Source of the DNA: JADLHS01 sp044225555
GTDB taxonomy: Bacteria; Verrucomicrobiota; Verrucomicrobiia; Limisphaerales; JADLHS01
NCBI GenBank assembly: GCA_044225555.1
Contig: JBGAIM010000001.1
Span: 62,001-126,000, forward strand
Direction of reading: 5' to 3'
DNA: 64,000 bases
Below are positions 1 through 9,281 of this stretch, one piece after another. Numbering within the stretch: position 1 is the first letter of the stretch; each line of letters starts with the position of its first letter. The translations under genes were made by a program, and so were the position numbers. Under the pieces are notes generated by a model that ran no database searches, was not told the DNA's origin, and saw nothing but the letters and a program-made list of their open reading frames with translations.

Positions 1-2
1 CG

Positions 3-674
3 AACAAGCCATCGGTCAAATGGAACACCAACAGCGTGCTCTGGGGCTTGAAAGGCCTGACTGCTTTGAGCCCGTGCTGGGAGGGGGAAGGTTATGCCGG
101 GCAGGTACCGTTCACTGCCCTCACGCGGCGACACGCCTACACGCGCGGGCACGGAGTGGGCGCCGAGGGATTCGATACCCGCGACCCGCTCCAGCAAAAA
201 GTATGGTTTGTCAGCCGGAACAATTCGCTGGTCGAGGCGCTTATCAAACACGTGGTGATTCGCACCTCGATGAGCACAAACCGGGTTTATCGGGATTACA
301 CCATCGTACTCTTCGACCGGGATCTGCCGGAATCGATTGAGCCCATGAGTGTCGGCACACCGCTTGAGGTTCAATCCAAGTATCCATTTCCCCGTCAGGT
401 AAGCTGGCCCCAACCGGTCTTTCAAACCGAACAGGGCGGTTACGTCAGCACCGGCATTGCCCCTTTCGTTGTCAACACCTGGAAACCTGGCGATTCCGGC
501 TGCCCCAACTTGATCCCGGTGCCGGGCGAACTCGTCTTCTTCAGCGGACGCTCGACCAGCGGCCCTTCGCCCGAAATGCAGCAAGACATGGACGAATTGT
601 GTCGGCGGGAGAAATTGGACCCGAAGAAATATCAAATGCGCCGGGCGGACCTGTCGAAATATCCGGATTATTGA
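3..674 (+). CDS. Trypsin-like serine protease fold protein, C-terminal part (partial)
   Basis: The reading frame is open to the left edge, so the N-terminus is missing; a GTG at 36 is unlikely to be the real start. The visible part has an order of motifs like a chymotrypsin-fold protease: a TALTRRHAYTRGH segment where the catalytic His would lie, a DYTIVLFDRDLP segment resembling the Asp strand, and a GDSGCPNL segment matching the GDSG nucleophile box. It ends in a charged tail with a repeated RxADLSKYPDY-like end. No membrane segment is visible in this part. Family membership is inferred from these motifs alone; whether it is catalytically active is not known. The gene ends 15 bp before the tRNA on the opposite strand. 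Confidence 0.5.
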   Translation, partial: NKPSVKWNTNSVLWGLKGLTALSPCWEGEGYAGQVPFTALTRRHAYTRGHGVGAEGFDTRDPLQQKVWFVSRNNSLVEALIKHVVIRTSMSTNRVYRDYTIVLFDRDLPESIEPMSVGTPLEVQSKYPFPRQVSWPQPVFQTEQGGYVSTGIAPFVVNTWKPGDSGCPNLIPVPGELVFFSGRSTSGPSPEMQQDMDELCRREKLDPKKYQMRRADLSKYPDY

Positions 675-688
675 GCGGGCGAGAGAAA

Positions 689-763
689 TGGTGCGCGCTG
701 TAGGGTTTGAACCTACGACCCCATCCGTGTGAAGGATGTGCTCTACCACTGAGCTAAGCGCGC
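689..763 (-). tRNA. tRNA-Val (anticodon CAC)
   Basis: Read on the minus strand the 75 bases fold as a full cloverleaf: 7-bp acceptor stem (GCGCGCT with AGCGCGC), D arm GCTCAGTGGTAGAGC, anticodon stem CATCC/GGATG around loop TTCACAC, and T arm GTAGG-TTCAAAC-CCTAC. The loop centre is CAC, which reads valine codon GTG. The discriminator A and CCA are encoded (689-692). It is transcribed away from the downstream genes. Confidence 0.97.
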
Positions 764-960
764 AGCGCCGGTCAGAGTAGCGGGTTGAGACGGAACTTCA
801 AGCATTCTTCCACGTCCAGTCCGTCGTCCTTTTGCCAGAATCGGGACAGCTCTTCCGGCGAGTTTTCCGACCTGAGCACGTAACGTGTTGTGAATGGAGT
901 TTCCCTCCCGGTGCGGCCCCGGGAAAAAATTGCTGGTACGTCCAGTGCTGAGATTGCGGC

Positions 961-1530
961 GTGCAGAACGCGACATTCGTATCGTCCGCGGACCGCAAGG
1001 CAACAAGGAGCGCCGGTGAGTTGGGAAACGTCTCGAACGGATTTTCTTTTCTCCGCGCAAGTCTGTGCGCTGGAAGTCCAAGGTTTGTCCTCGTATTGAC
1101 GTTGGCCACGCTGGTTATCGGCCAATACTCCAGCCGGGCGGACGAACCAGTGAAACTTGCGCTGGCCTCCCATGTCACCACGTCCACGAACGCTACAAAA
1201 GTCTCTCCTAAAGTCACGACCACGGATACCAATTCATTCTCTGCCACATTTCATCCGCGCCCGGTCACAGTCACCCTGCCGACAACCACAACGGCCCGTC
1301 CGCTGGATAACGCGCAACCCTTGGTTCCTGTTGCCATCCTGATAAAAAAGCAGCCGGCCCCGAGTGGCATTTTCTCCGGACAGCCTGGCAATGGTAATTT
1401 CGGTTTCGCGAACTTTGAGGCCGGATATGGCCAGGCCTACGAGCCTGATTCGATTGTGCTGCGGGGTCGCAATGGAACGCAGTATGAGGAAACTCGCTAT
1501 CTCTTTTTCAAGAAGGTGGTCAAATTCTGA
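961..1530 (+). CDS. Hypothetical secreted or anchored protein
   Basis: I do not recognise a family. The frame can start at GTG 961 or at a later TTG near 1021; none has a clear ribosome site. A hydrophobic stretch (RFVLVLTLATLVIG, around residues 41-54) looks like a signal peptide or anchor, followed by a Thr/Ser/Pro-rich low-complexity region (about residues 70-110) and a C-terminal part with GYGQAYEPDSIVLRGRN and a basic, hydrophobic end. Composition suits an exported linker-like protein. The 191 bp between the tRNA and this gene hold nothing I can identify, and several overlapping minus-strand frames here look like shadows. Confidence is limited by the uncertain start and lack of homology. 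Confidence 0.45.
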   Translation: MQNATFVSSADRKATRSAGELGNVSNGFSFLRASLCAGSPRFVLVLTLATLVIGQYSSRADEPVKLALASHVTTSTNATKVSPKVTTTDTNSFSATFHPRPVTVTLPTTTTARPLDNAQPLVPVAILIKKQPAPSGIFSGQPGNGNFGFANFEAGYGQAYEPDSIVLRGRNGTQYEETRYLFFKKVVKF

Positions 1531-1762
1531 TCGTTGACCACGACTCGGTTGACACACACCGGCTCTTCGATCACTTCCGGCAACAGGCATTGGCCGGCTC
1601 CACCGCTTCACTGAGAACGCCCGCATTCGCAGGCTTGTTCCCTCGCAATTCTCTGCTACCGTCTGCGCTCCAGTGACCTTTAATTTGCGCTTATCGGCCG
1701 ACGCCACGCTTCGGACTCCTGAATTCCTTCGTGCCTCGGCATTTGACCTTCGTCATTAACCC

Positions 1763-3667
1763 ATGTCCACCATCCTGACTGCCACCGAAGTCACCGTCCG
1801 CTATGGCGAACGCGCTGTGCTCGATGCCGCCACGCTGGCTATTGACGAGGGCGACCGCATCGGGCTGGTCGGGCGCAATGGCTGCGGCAAGACAACATTC
1901 TTGAAACTTCTCGCCGGCGTGCAAACACCGGACATCGGCGACGTCACGCGGCGGCGCGATCTGGTCGTCAGCTACCTGCCGCAGGATTTCATGCTCAATG
2001 CGACCAAGTCGGTGGCGGAGAACATCCGCGATGGGGCCAAGCCGGTGCTCGATTTAATCGCCGAGTTCGAATCACTGCCGCTCGACTCTAAACGCCATGA
2101 GGAACTGGAACATCGCATCCAGGCGCTCGAAGGTTGGACGCTCGATCAACGCATTGAGACGGCGATGTCGCATCTGAACTGTCCTGCTGGCGACCGGCGC
2201 GTGGAAACACTTTCGGGCGGCGAGAAACGGCGGGTGGCCATGTGTCGCGCCATCGTCTCATTGCCCGACTTTCTGATTCTCGACGAACCGACGAACCATC
2301 TCGACCCCGAGTCCATTGACTGGGTTGCGGATTTTCTCGATGAATTCCACGGTTCGTTTCTGGTGGTCACGCACGACCGCTACTTTCTGGACCGCGTGGC
2401 GAAGCGCATTGTCGAGCTGTACGACGGCAAGTTCTGGTCGCACGACGGAAATTATACCGATTACCTACTCGACAAAGCCGAACGGCAGGAGGCGGACGCG
2501 GTCATCGAGCACAAGCGCCAGATGTTTCTGAAAAAAGAACTGGCCTGGGTCCGGCAGGGACCGCGCGCACAACGCAGCAAACAGAAGGATCGTTTTGAGC
2601 GTTACTACAACGAGGCAGCGAAAGACGGGCCGGCCGTCGAGGAAGACATGGAACTCGTCATCCCGCCGCCACCCCAACTGGGCAATCGCACGGTTGACTT
2701 GCAGAATCTCGGCATGGAGATCGGCGGCAAGAAATTGTTCAGCGGGTTCAACTACACTTTTGAGAACGGCCAGCGCATCGGGGTTTGCGGACGGAACGGG
2801 CTCGGGAAAACCACCTTGCTCAAGGCCATCATCGGGCAGCTCGCGCCCAGCGAAGGCACGGTGAAAAGGGGCCAGCTCACCAAGTTTAATTACGTGGACC
2901 AGGGCCGCCTCCAGTTGAACGAGGAGCGCACCGTGCTCGACGAAGTCGCCGACGGCACCGAGTTCGTGATCTGGGGCGAGTCGCGGATCTCCGTCCGCTC
3001 CTATCTGAAGCGGTTTCTCTTTGCGGACGATCGCATCACCACACAGGTGAAAAAGTTGAGCGGCGGCGAGCGCAGCCGGTTGTTGCTCGCACGCATCCTG
3101 AAGAGTGGCGGCAACTTTCTCATCCTCGATGAACCGACAAATGACCTCGACCTGCCTACTTTGCGTGTTCTGGAAGAAGCGTTGATCGCATTCCCGGGCG
3201 TTGTATGTGTGGTCAGCCACGACCGCTACTTCCTCAATCGCGTTTGCACGGACATCCTCGCGTTCGAGGGCAACGGCAAGATTCATCATAGCGTTGGCGA
3301 TTACGATTATTACCTGGAGAAGAAACAACGTGCGTCTGCGGCAGCATCTCGTGAGAGTGCTGCAATTGCTTCTTTGAACAAGAAGGCCGCGCTCTCACGA
3401 GACCCAGCCACAAAGTCGGTTAAGCCCCGCAAGCTCTCGTTCAAAGAACAGCGTGAGTTGGACGGCATGGAAGCACAGATCCACGCAGTGGAAGCTGAGG
3501 TGGCGCGGATTGAAGGACTGTTCGCCGATCCCGAGTTTTTCCGCAAGCACGCCGCGAAAGTCAACCAGCTCACTTCGGAGCTGGACGCCGCGAAAGAGAA
3601 TCTCACAAAACTCTACGCCCGCTGGGAGGAACTGGAGGCGATTCGGGCTGCTTCCGGATTGAACTAA
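1763..3667 (+). CDS. uup: ABC-F family ATPase, Uup-like
   Basis: Soluble duplicated ABC ATPase of the ABC-F class; members act on ribosomes or, for Uup, are linked to DNA-structure stability. 634 aa. First ABC domain: Walker A GRNGCGKT at residues 37-44, signature LSGGEKRRVAM, Walker B ILDEPTNHLD. Second domain: GRNGLGKTT, LSGGERSRLLLAR, LILDEPTNDLD. No transmembrane segments. The inter-domain linker (residues about 235-290) is the charged ABC-F linker, and a C-terminal coiled coil (about residues 560-630) points to Uup rather than EttA. ATG at 1763 begins directly with the first ABC strand. It is not obviously in an operon. A decayed second copy of its last 54 codons is found at 8107-8271. 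Confidence 0.92.
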   Translation: MSTILTATEVTVRYGERAVLDAATLAIDEGDRIGLVGRNGCGKTTFLKLLAGVQTPDIGDVTRRRDLVVSYLPQDFMLNATKSVAENIRDGAKPVLDLIAEFESLPLDSKRHEELEHRIQALEGWTLDQRIETAMSHLNCPAGDRRVETLSGGEKRRVAMCRAIVSLPDFLILDEPTNHLDPESIDWVADFLDEFHGSFLVVTHDRYFLDRVAKRIVELYDGKFWSHDGNYTDYLLDKAERQEADAVIEHKRQMFLKKELAWVRQGPRAQRSKQKDRFERYYNEAAKDGPAVEEDMELVIPPPPQLGNRTVDLQNLGMEIGGKKLFSGFNYTFENGQRIGVCGRNGLGKTTLLKAIIGQLAPSEGTVKRGQLTKFNYVDQGRLQLNEERTVLDEVADGTEFVIWGESRISVRSYLKRFLFADDRITTQVKKLSGGERSRLLLARILKSGGNFLILDEPTNDLDLPTLRVLEEALIAFPGVVCVVSHDRYFLNRVCTDILAFEGNGKIHHSVGDYDYYLEKKQRASAAASRESAAIASLNKKAALSRDPATKSVKPRKLSFKEQRELDGMEAQIHAVEAEVARIEGLFADPEFFRKHAAKVNQLTSELDAAKENLTKLYARWEELEAIRAASGLN

Positions 3668-3844
3668 CCCGGATTGCCCCGGGCATGGCCGAGCGATTAC
3701 GGATGGCCGGTCAATGGCTTCTCCGTTGCACCTCGTGGCTTCGCAAACTAGGATTCGCGGGTGTCCCCGTGTGGTGTGTTTGAATCAGAACCTGAAACTC
3801 TGCGGATGGCCGCTTCGAGGTGCAGCCCCCTGCCCATTGAAAAC

Positions 3845-6800
3845 ATGACAATTGTGAATCCGTGCTGGTCTCCTGCCGCTGCGACTGCGCTTCCGCGCCG
3901 CCGCAAACCTCAAATCAACCGCCACTCACTCTTGCTGATTGCGGTTGCCGGTTGCTTCAGCCTCCCCAACTGCTCACCCGCCCTTGGAGGTCAACGTATC
4001 CAGCCGCTCACCAACCCTGCTTCGGCGACTGCGGGTGTCTTCGTCGAGAATCGCGGGCAATGGGCGGATGCCGACATCCGTTTTGCCCTGAACTCCGGCG
4101 GCGTGAATGTCGGGCTGACGGACCAGGGACCGCGTTATCAACTATTCCAAACGGCCCCTCCTGCGGCGACCAATTCACCCACCCGCCGAAGGGAGATTCG
4201 CACGGTGTTCCCTGGTGCTCGCGCCGTGGAGCCGGTGGGCGATCGTGCCTCCACGCAACGGTTCAATTTTCATCGCGGGACGGCCGAGCGCTGGCGCGAT
4301 GGAGTCGCGGCGTGGGATTCGGTTATTTGGCGACAATTCTACCCGGGCGTGGACCTGCGCGTGACGGGTCGGAGCGGCGGCGTGAAATCGGATTTCATCG
4401 TGGCGCCCGGGGCCGACTGGCGGCAGGTGCGTGTGCGCTATGAAGGCATTGAACGGCTGGAACTTCAAACCAACGGCGCCTTGGCGGTGTTTCCCGCGCC
4501 TGGCTGGCCGGCGTTGGTGGAGGGCGCGCCGGTGGTTTATCAAGAGGTGGAGGGACGACGCGCGATTCTGCAGAGCCGATACGAATTGGTGGATGAGCGC
4601 ACGGTGGCGTTCGTGTTGAAAGATGTACCAAATCCGGCGCTGCCGTTGGTGCTGGATCCTGAATTTGGCTGGGGGGTTTATATTGGGGGAACGAATTATG
4701 ACGGTTGTGGGAGCATTGCGCTGAACGCCGCCGGCGAATTGTTTGTGTCGGGAATCACCGCCTCGGACGGCTGGGTGAGCGGCGGCTACGATACCTCATT
4801 GGGGAGTTGGTATGCCTCGAGCGATGGTTTCGTGGCCAAACTCAATACCAACGGCACGCCAGTCTGGTCCACTTTTCTCGGCGGGGCAGGCATTGACATC
4901 GCCAAAAGAGTCACGGTGGATGGCGCGGGCAATGTCCTGGTCGTCGGCGAAACGACGACGACCAACTGGGTTTCCGGTGGCTACGATACCACCAACGAGG
5001 TGCGCGGTGGTTACGAGGGTTTCATCGTCAAATTGAGTCCGAGCGGGTCCCATCTGTGGTCGAGTTTCATTGGCGGCTATGGTCAGGAATATGCCTATGG
5101 GGTGGCCACCGATGCGGCCAATGACGTCTACATCTGCGGTGAAGCCTGGCCCAGCTCATATTTCACCAATAACTGGCTGGCGGGTGGCTTGCGCACCAAC
5201 TTCGTGGGCAGCGCCCCGGATAATTTCGTGGTAAAACTTACCAGCGGCGGAGCCCATGTCTGGTCCGGACTGGTGGGCGGATTGGGGGCTGAATACTATT
5301 GCGATCTGACGGTGGATTCGGCCACCAACATCATTCTCGTCGGGCAAACGGACACCGGCGGCTGGGTCACCAATGGTTACGATTTGGTGCAGGGCGGCGG
5401 CGTGGACGCGTACGTCGCAAAAATCTCCCCCCTCGGTGAGGTGCTTTGGTCCACCTACCTTAAAGGCGGGCCTTTTTCGGAATATGCCACCTGCGTGATC
5501 ACCGCTACCAACCAGGACATCATCGTGGCGGGCGGCAACGCCACCCTCGGTTATCCCGGCACCAAAATCGCCATCGCCCGCTTGAACCCGGCGGGCGCGC
5601 TGCTCTGGGAAACGTTTTACGGAGCCCCCGATGGCGACAGTTCTCCCGAAGATGTTGCGCTCAATGCGGCGGGTGAGATTCTGGTGACCGGGCGAACGAC
5701 CGCCACCAACTGGGTTTTCGGCGGACCCGACCTGACGCATGGCGGGGGCATCTGGCAAATTGGGCCCGCCGAGGATGGCTTTGTGCTCAAGCTTAACTCC
5801 ACCGGGGAACATCTTTGGTCGTCCTACGATGGCGGCAGCAGCCGGGATATCTATTACGGAATCGCCGTGAACAACGCCGGACGGATTTACTGCGCGGGCC
5901 TCACCTACAGTGCAGGTTCTTTTACAAACATTGCCGCGCTGGAAGACGGAGCTGGCGTCGTGACGGAGTTTATTGATAGCCCGCCCTTCAGCGGCGACCT
6001 GCGCGTCACGTTCACGCCCCCCGAAGCCAGCGCTGCCGGGGTGCAATGGCGGCGCGTAGGCACGACCAACTGGCTCAATTCCGGCGATCTCGAAACCAAT
6101 CTGCCCACCGGCTTTTACACCATCGAGATCAAGGAAACCATCGGCTGGCTCTCGACCTCGAATTTCACGTTAGTGCTCACCAATGCGGTGACGAATGAAC
6201 TCGCCTTCGCCATTCAGCCCGCCGGCTCCGATTTTACGTGGGCGGGCTACGTGGGCGGAACCGGGGCGGATCGCGCGCAAGGCGTGGCGGCGGATCGCAA
6301 CGGCAACGTCGTCGTGGTCGGCTACACCGATTCCGCCGGTTGGGTGAGCGGCGGTCCCGACACCATCTATAACGCCCGCGATGGCTTCGTGGCCAAGTTC
6401 GCTGCGGATGGCACGCCCCTCTGGTCAACGTATCTCGGCGGCACGAGCCAGGATTACGCGCGCGGCGTCGCCTTGGATCCGAACGGCAACGTGCTCGTCG
6501 TCGGTGAAACGCCTTCCAGCAGCTGGATCAGCGGCGGCTACGATACCACGTGGGGCGGATCCAGTGATGGGTTCGTGGTCAAGTTGAGTCCGGCGGGCGC
6601 GCATCTCTGGTCCACCTATCTCGGCGGCAGCGGCGCGGATTATGGCTATGGCATTGTCGTGGATGGGGCAGGCACCGTTTACGTTGCCGGTAAAATGGGC
6701 ACGGCCAATTGGGCCACAAACGGCTACGACACCACGCTCGGCAGCAACCCCGACGGTTTCGTTGCCCGGCTCGATGCGAACGGTAACTTGCTCTGGTCTT

Positions 6801-7792
6801 CCTATCTCGGCGGTGCAGCCAGCGATTCCGCGAATGCCATTGCACTGGATGGCAGCGGCAACGTCTTCATCGCCGGAGAAAGTCTGTCCACCAATTGGGT
6901 CGCAGGCGGCTACCAGACGAACAAGTCAGGCACGACGAGTTACAACGACGCGTTTCTTGCGAAACTCGCGCCCGACGGCAGCCATCTCTGGTCCACGTTC
7001 ATCGGCGGCACCTTGGCGGAAACTGGCAATGGCGTGGCGGCCCTGACTTCGGGCGCCGCCATCGTGGTCGGTCAAAGTGCGTCCAGCGGCTGGATCGCTG
7101 GTGGCTACAACACCAACTGGACCAGCACGCGCGCCTATGCCGCCGTCATCAGCCCGCAAGGCACACCGGTCTGGTCAACCTTCATGGGTCCAGCCAGCGC
7201 GGACGCCAACGCCGTAGCCGTGAATCCTTCCGGCGCCATCTACGTCGCCGGTTATTGCAGCGGCAACAGCACCAACTGGGTTGCCAACGGCGCCGACAAC
7301 ACGCGCAACGGCGGCTCCTCCGATGCCTTCCTCGTCCGTCTCGGCGACAACGGCGCTCATCACTGGTCCACTTTCTACGGCGGTGCGCTCATTGACCAGG
7401 GCCTGGCCGTCGCTTCGGCCACGAATGGCGTTGTTTATCTCGCGGGTTACACCACCTCCACCAATCTCTGGATGCTCGGCAATCCCGACGCCACTGCGAA
7501 CGGTGGTGAAGACGCGTTCGTCGTACGGATGCTGGATCGCTATCAGCCACGCGGCCCAATCACGATTCAGCAGATCGTGAAGCTGCCGGGCGATGAACTT
7601 CAACTCCTCACCTCCGCATCGGGCTGGGCGGTGGAGGCACTGAACGTCGAAGGCACGGAATCCCTGACTGGCAATCCCACCTGGTCCACCGAATCTACCG
7701 CGGTTTTCCAAGCGACTGGCGCCGGGTTGTGGGACATCCGACTTCCGTTGCCCGCGACCAACCGCTTCTTCCGCATCCACGGAAGCCAGTAG
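3845..7792 (+). CDS. Secreted SBBP-repeat beta-propeller protein
   Basis: 1315 aa from ATG 3845; a GTG at 3761 is in frame, but the ATG lies just before the exported leader (basic RRRK, then HSLLLIAVAGCFSL). After the leader comes the FVENRGQW motif that opens the N-terminal domain usually preceding SBBP repeats. The rest is many copies of a roughly 50-60 residue unit containing GFVAKL, LWSTYLGG and GYDTT-like phrases, interrupted near residues 700-800 by a different segment (PPEASAAGVQWRRVG). The C-terminus ends in a module closing with FFRIHGSQ, a kind of end seen on several long secreted proteins here. Likely extracellular; ligand unknown. No PEP-CTERM tail. Confidence 0.85.
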   Translation: MTIVNPCWSPAAATALPRRRKPQINRHSLLLIAVAGCFSLPNCSPALGGQRIQPLTNPASATAGVFVENRGQWADADIRFALNSGGVNVGLTDQGPRYQLFQTAPPAATNSPTRRREIRTVFPGARAVEPVGDRASTQRFNFHRGTAERWRDGVAAWDSVIWRQFYPGVDLRVTGRSGGVKSDFIVAPGADWRQVRVRYEGIERLELQTNGALAVFPAPGWPALVEGAPVVYQEVEGRRAILQSRYELVDERTVAFVLKDVPNPALPLVLDPEFGWGVYIGGTNYDGCGSIALNAAGELFVSGITASDGWVSGGYDTSLGSWYASSDGFVAKLNTNGTPVWSTFLGGAGIDIAKRVTVDGAGNVLVVGETTTTNWVSGGYDTTNEVRGGYEGFIVKLSPSGSHLWSSFIGGYGQEYAYGVATDAANDVYICGEAWPSSYFTNNWLAGGLRTNFVGSAPDNFVVKLTSGGAHVWSGLVGGLGAEYYCDLTVDSATNIILVGQTDTGGWVTNGYDLVQGGGVDAYVAKISPLGEVLWSTYLKGGPFSEYATCVITATNQDIIVAGGNATLGYPGTKIAIARLNPAGALLWETFYGAPDGDSSPEDVALNAAGEILVTGRTTATNWVFGGPDLTHGGGIWQIGPAEDGFVLKLNSTGEHLWSSYDGGSSRDIYYGIAVNNAGRIYCAGLTYSAGSFTNIAALEDGAGVVTEFIDSPPFSGDLRVTFTPPEASAAGVQWRRVGTTNWLNSGDLETNLPTGFYTIEIKETIGWLSTSNFTLVLTNAVTNELAFAIQPAGSDFTWAGYVGGTGADRAQGVAADRNGNVVVVGYTDSAGWVSGGPDTIYNARDGFVAKFAADGTPLWSTYLGGTSQDYARGVALDPNGNVLVVGETPSSSWISGGYDTTWGGSSDGFVVKLSPAGAHLWSTYLGGSGADYGYGIVVDGAGTVYVAGKMGTANWATNGYDTTLGSNPDGFVARLDANGNLLWSSYLGGAASDSANAIALDGSGNVFIAGESLSTNWVAGGYQTNKSGTTSYNDAFLAKLAPDGSHLWSTFIGGTLAETGNGVAALTSGAAIVVGQSASSGWIAGGYNTNWTSTRAYAAVISPQGTPVWSTFMGPASADANAVAVNPSGAIYVAGYCSGNSTNWVANGADNTRNGGSSDAFLVRLGDNGAHHWSTFYGGALIDQGLAVASATNGVVYLAGYTTSTNLWMLGNPDATANGGEDAFVVRMLDRYQPRGPITIQQIVKLPGDELQLLTSASGWAVEALNVEGTESLTGNPTWSTESTAVFQATGAGLWDIRLPLPATNRFFRIHGSQ

Positions 7793-7871
7793 CTGCCAGC
7801 TTTGGCGCAACTGGCAGCGTGGGAGATAATCAGGTGCGGCGCTTGCCCCCCTGCGCCGCTTGGCCGGCCGA

Positions 7872-8110
7872 TCAGCCCTCTGTGACCGGCGCCTCGGACG
7901 GCTTCGATTTCTCCACCGGCTTGTTGAGCCGGTGCTCCTTCAACTCCGCGTAGATGGATTGGGCGAGGCCGGACTTCGCAAAGCCAACCAGCTTGGTGCC
8001 TTTGAGCGCGAAGTGCCTTTCCAGATCGGCCTCGCTGTAATGCTGCACCACCGGGTAATGCGCGAAGTCTTTCAACACTTGCTCGCGGCTGTTCTCAGAA
8101 ATGTCCGTGG
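7872..8110 (-). pseudogene. Remnant: 3' end of an L7Ae-like gene (copy of 11273-11632)
   Basis: The minus strand encodes about 78 residues (TDISENSREQVLKDF to a stop at 7872) nearly identical to the C-terminal part of the intact gene at 11273-11632, and the DNA is equally similar. The 5' half is absent: similarity stops at a GTGG shared with the neighbouring remnant (8107-8110). There is no start codon in a sensible place; an in-frame extension reads into the antisense of the ABC-F remnant. Together with the next entry this explains most of the 524-bp gap between 7793 and 8316. The first 79 bp of that gap (7793-7871) hold nothing recognisable. Confidence 0.85.
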
Positions 8111-8271
8111 GGCGGATTGAAGGACTGTTCGCCGACCCAGAGTTTTTCCGCAAACACGCCGCCCAAGTCAGCCAGCTCACCGCAGAACTGGATGTCGCGA
8201 AAGAGAATGTCACCAAACTCTACGCCCGCTGGGAAGAGTTGGAGGCGATCAAGCTCGCGGCGGAAAAATAA
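8107..8271 (+). pseudogene. Remnant: 3' end of an ABC-F (uup) gene (copy of 3503-3667)
   Basis: The plus strand encodes RIEGLFADPEFFRKHAAQV and onward to a TAA at 8271, matching the last 54 codons of the intact ABC-F gene in the same order, with its own substitutions (end KLAAEK instead of RAASGLN). Similarity begins exactly where similarity to the L7Ae-like gene ends. No start codon or upstream ATPase domain is present, so it cannot make an ABC protein. Confidence 0.87.
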
Positions 8272-8298
8272 AGCCCGAGAGCCTTTCGGTCCTCGGGC
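8264..8298 (-). terminator. Probable intrinsic terminator after the inositol oxygenase gene
   Basis: Read on the minus strand, GCCCGAG and CTCGGGC (8292-8298 and 8273-8279) form a 7-bp stem around a 12-nt loop, followed by TTTATTTTT (8264-8272). It lies 18 bp past the stop of the oxygenase gene. The U-run overlaps the end of the ABC-F remnant. Confidence 0.7.
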
Positions 8299-8316
8299 AA
8301 AACCGACCGGCAACCG

Positions 8317-9225
8317 CTACCAATTCAACTTGGCGGGGAAATACTCCGCGATCAGGTCTTCGTAGTATGGGCGCAACGCTTTCACGTCCGGCTTGGTGTG
8401 ACTCTTGGTGTAGAGGTCGTAGGGATTGAACTTCTGCACCCATTGAAGCAGCTCGCGATCACGAGCGTTGGTTAACTTTTGATACTCGTTCTCGCGATGC
8501 CAGGGATAGAATGAATGGTAACGCAGCATGTATTGCGCTTCCGCCGGCAGATAATCCTTGGTGACCTGGTAAATGTATTCGTCATGCCCCCAGGACAATT
8601 GCACCTGATCCAAGCCGCACCCTTCCTCGTAAACACCCAGCTCGGTTTGGAAGCGGGGATTCTGGCTGTCCGGGTTGTCCGCGAAATACTGGGGGAACAC
8701 GATCTTTTGGGAGTAACGACAGCCCGTGGGAAAAGTGTCACCTACCACCGCCCACTGGGGCTCGCCCCAGAGACAGAGGATCTTCCCTAGGTCATGCACA
8801 AAACCCGCCATGATAAACCAGCGTGGATGGCCATCGGCGCGGATGTGTTCCGAGGTCTGCAGCAAATGCTGGAGTTGCGAGAGGTCCGTGTCCGGATCGC
8901 TGTCGTCAATCAGCGTGTTGAGATACTCGGCCGCTTCCCAAATTCCCATCTTCCGGCGGCTCAAGGAGAGAAATTCCTTTCGCTTGGCTTGCGCGAATTC
9001 ATAGGTTTGGTGACGATGATTCTGCCGGTAAAACTCGCGCACGGTCGGGCGGGCGTCGGCTTCGTAATTACGGAATTCCTCTTTTTTCTTGTCGGGGTCC
9101 GTGGCCTGAAATGACTTGCCCGGATTCGGGGCCGGTTCGGGGTAACGGTCTTTCAGAAAATCCTCCCATTCCTCCAGACTTTGGAGTGGTGAATGACCGT
9201 TGGTTGCAGAATCAGGCGTTTTCAT
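8317..9225 (-). CDS. Myo-inositol oxygenase
   Basis: Converts myo-inositol plus O2 to D-glucuronate in the cytoplasm using a mixed-valent di-iron site. 302 aa from ATG 9225; the frame is open further upstream, but that part is antisense to the permease gene. Candidate iron ligands follow the family order: H in SEHIR (127), HD in FVHDLGK (144-145), H in SWGHDEY, H in RYHSFYPWH and D in FNPYDLYTK. Length is close to the eukaryotic enzyme (about 285). It is the last gene after a sugar-type binding protein and permease on the same strand, 56 bp after the permease stop, so uptake and oxidation of inositol is the likely joint job (inference). Confidence 0.93.
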   Translation of the reverse strand: MKTPDSATNGHSPLQSLEEWEDFLKDRYPEPAPNPGKSFQATDPDKKKEEFRNYEADARPTVREFYRQNHRHQTYEFAQAKRKEFLSLSRRKMGIWEAAEYLNTLIDDSDPDTDLSQLQHLLQTSEHIRADGHPRWFIMAGFVHDLGKILCLWGEPQWAVVGDTFPTGCRYSQKIVFPQYFADNPDSQNPRFQTELGVYEEGCGLDQVQLSWGHDEYIYQVTKDYLPAEAQYMLRYHSFYPWHRENEYQKLTNARDRELLQWVQKFNPYDLYTKSHTKPDVKALRPYYEDLIAEYFPAKLNW

Positions 9226-9281
9226 AGCTTGGATAATAACGTCGTTACGGATAGCCCATCCCGCCACGCTTTGCCAATCAA

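Noticed and set aside
772..1173. Minus-strand frames of 112-149 codons beside the tRNA
   Set aside because: They overlap one another and the plus-strand gene, and none shows a domain or plausible start; one C-terminal part (VLRSENSPEELSRFW) looked protein-like but could not be placed in a family.
5156..6046. Minus-strand frame of 296 codons
   Set aside because: Antisense to the SBBP-repeat gene; low-complexity composition and no motif.
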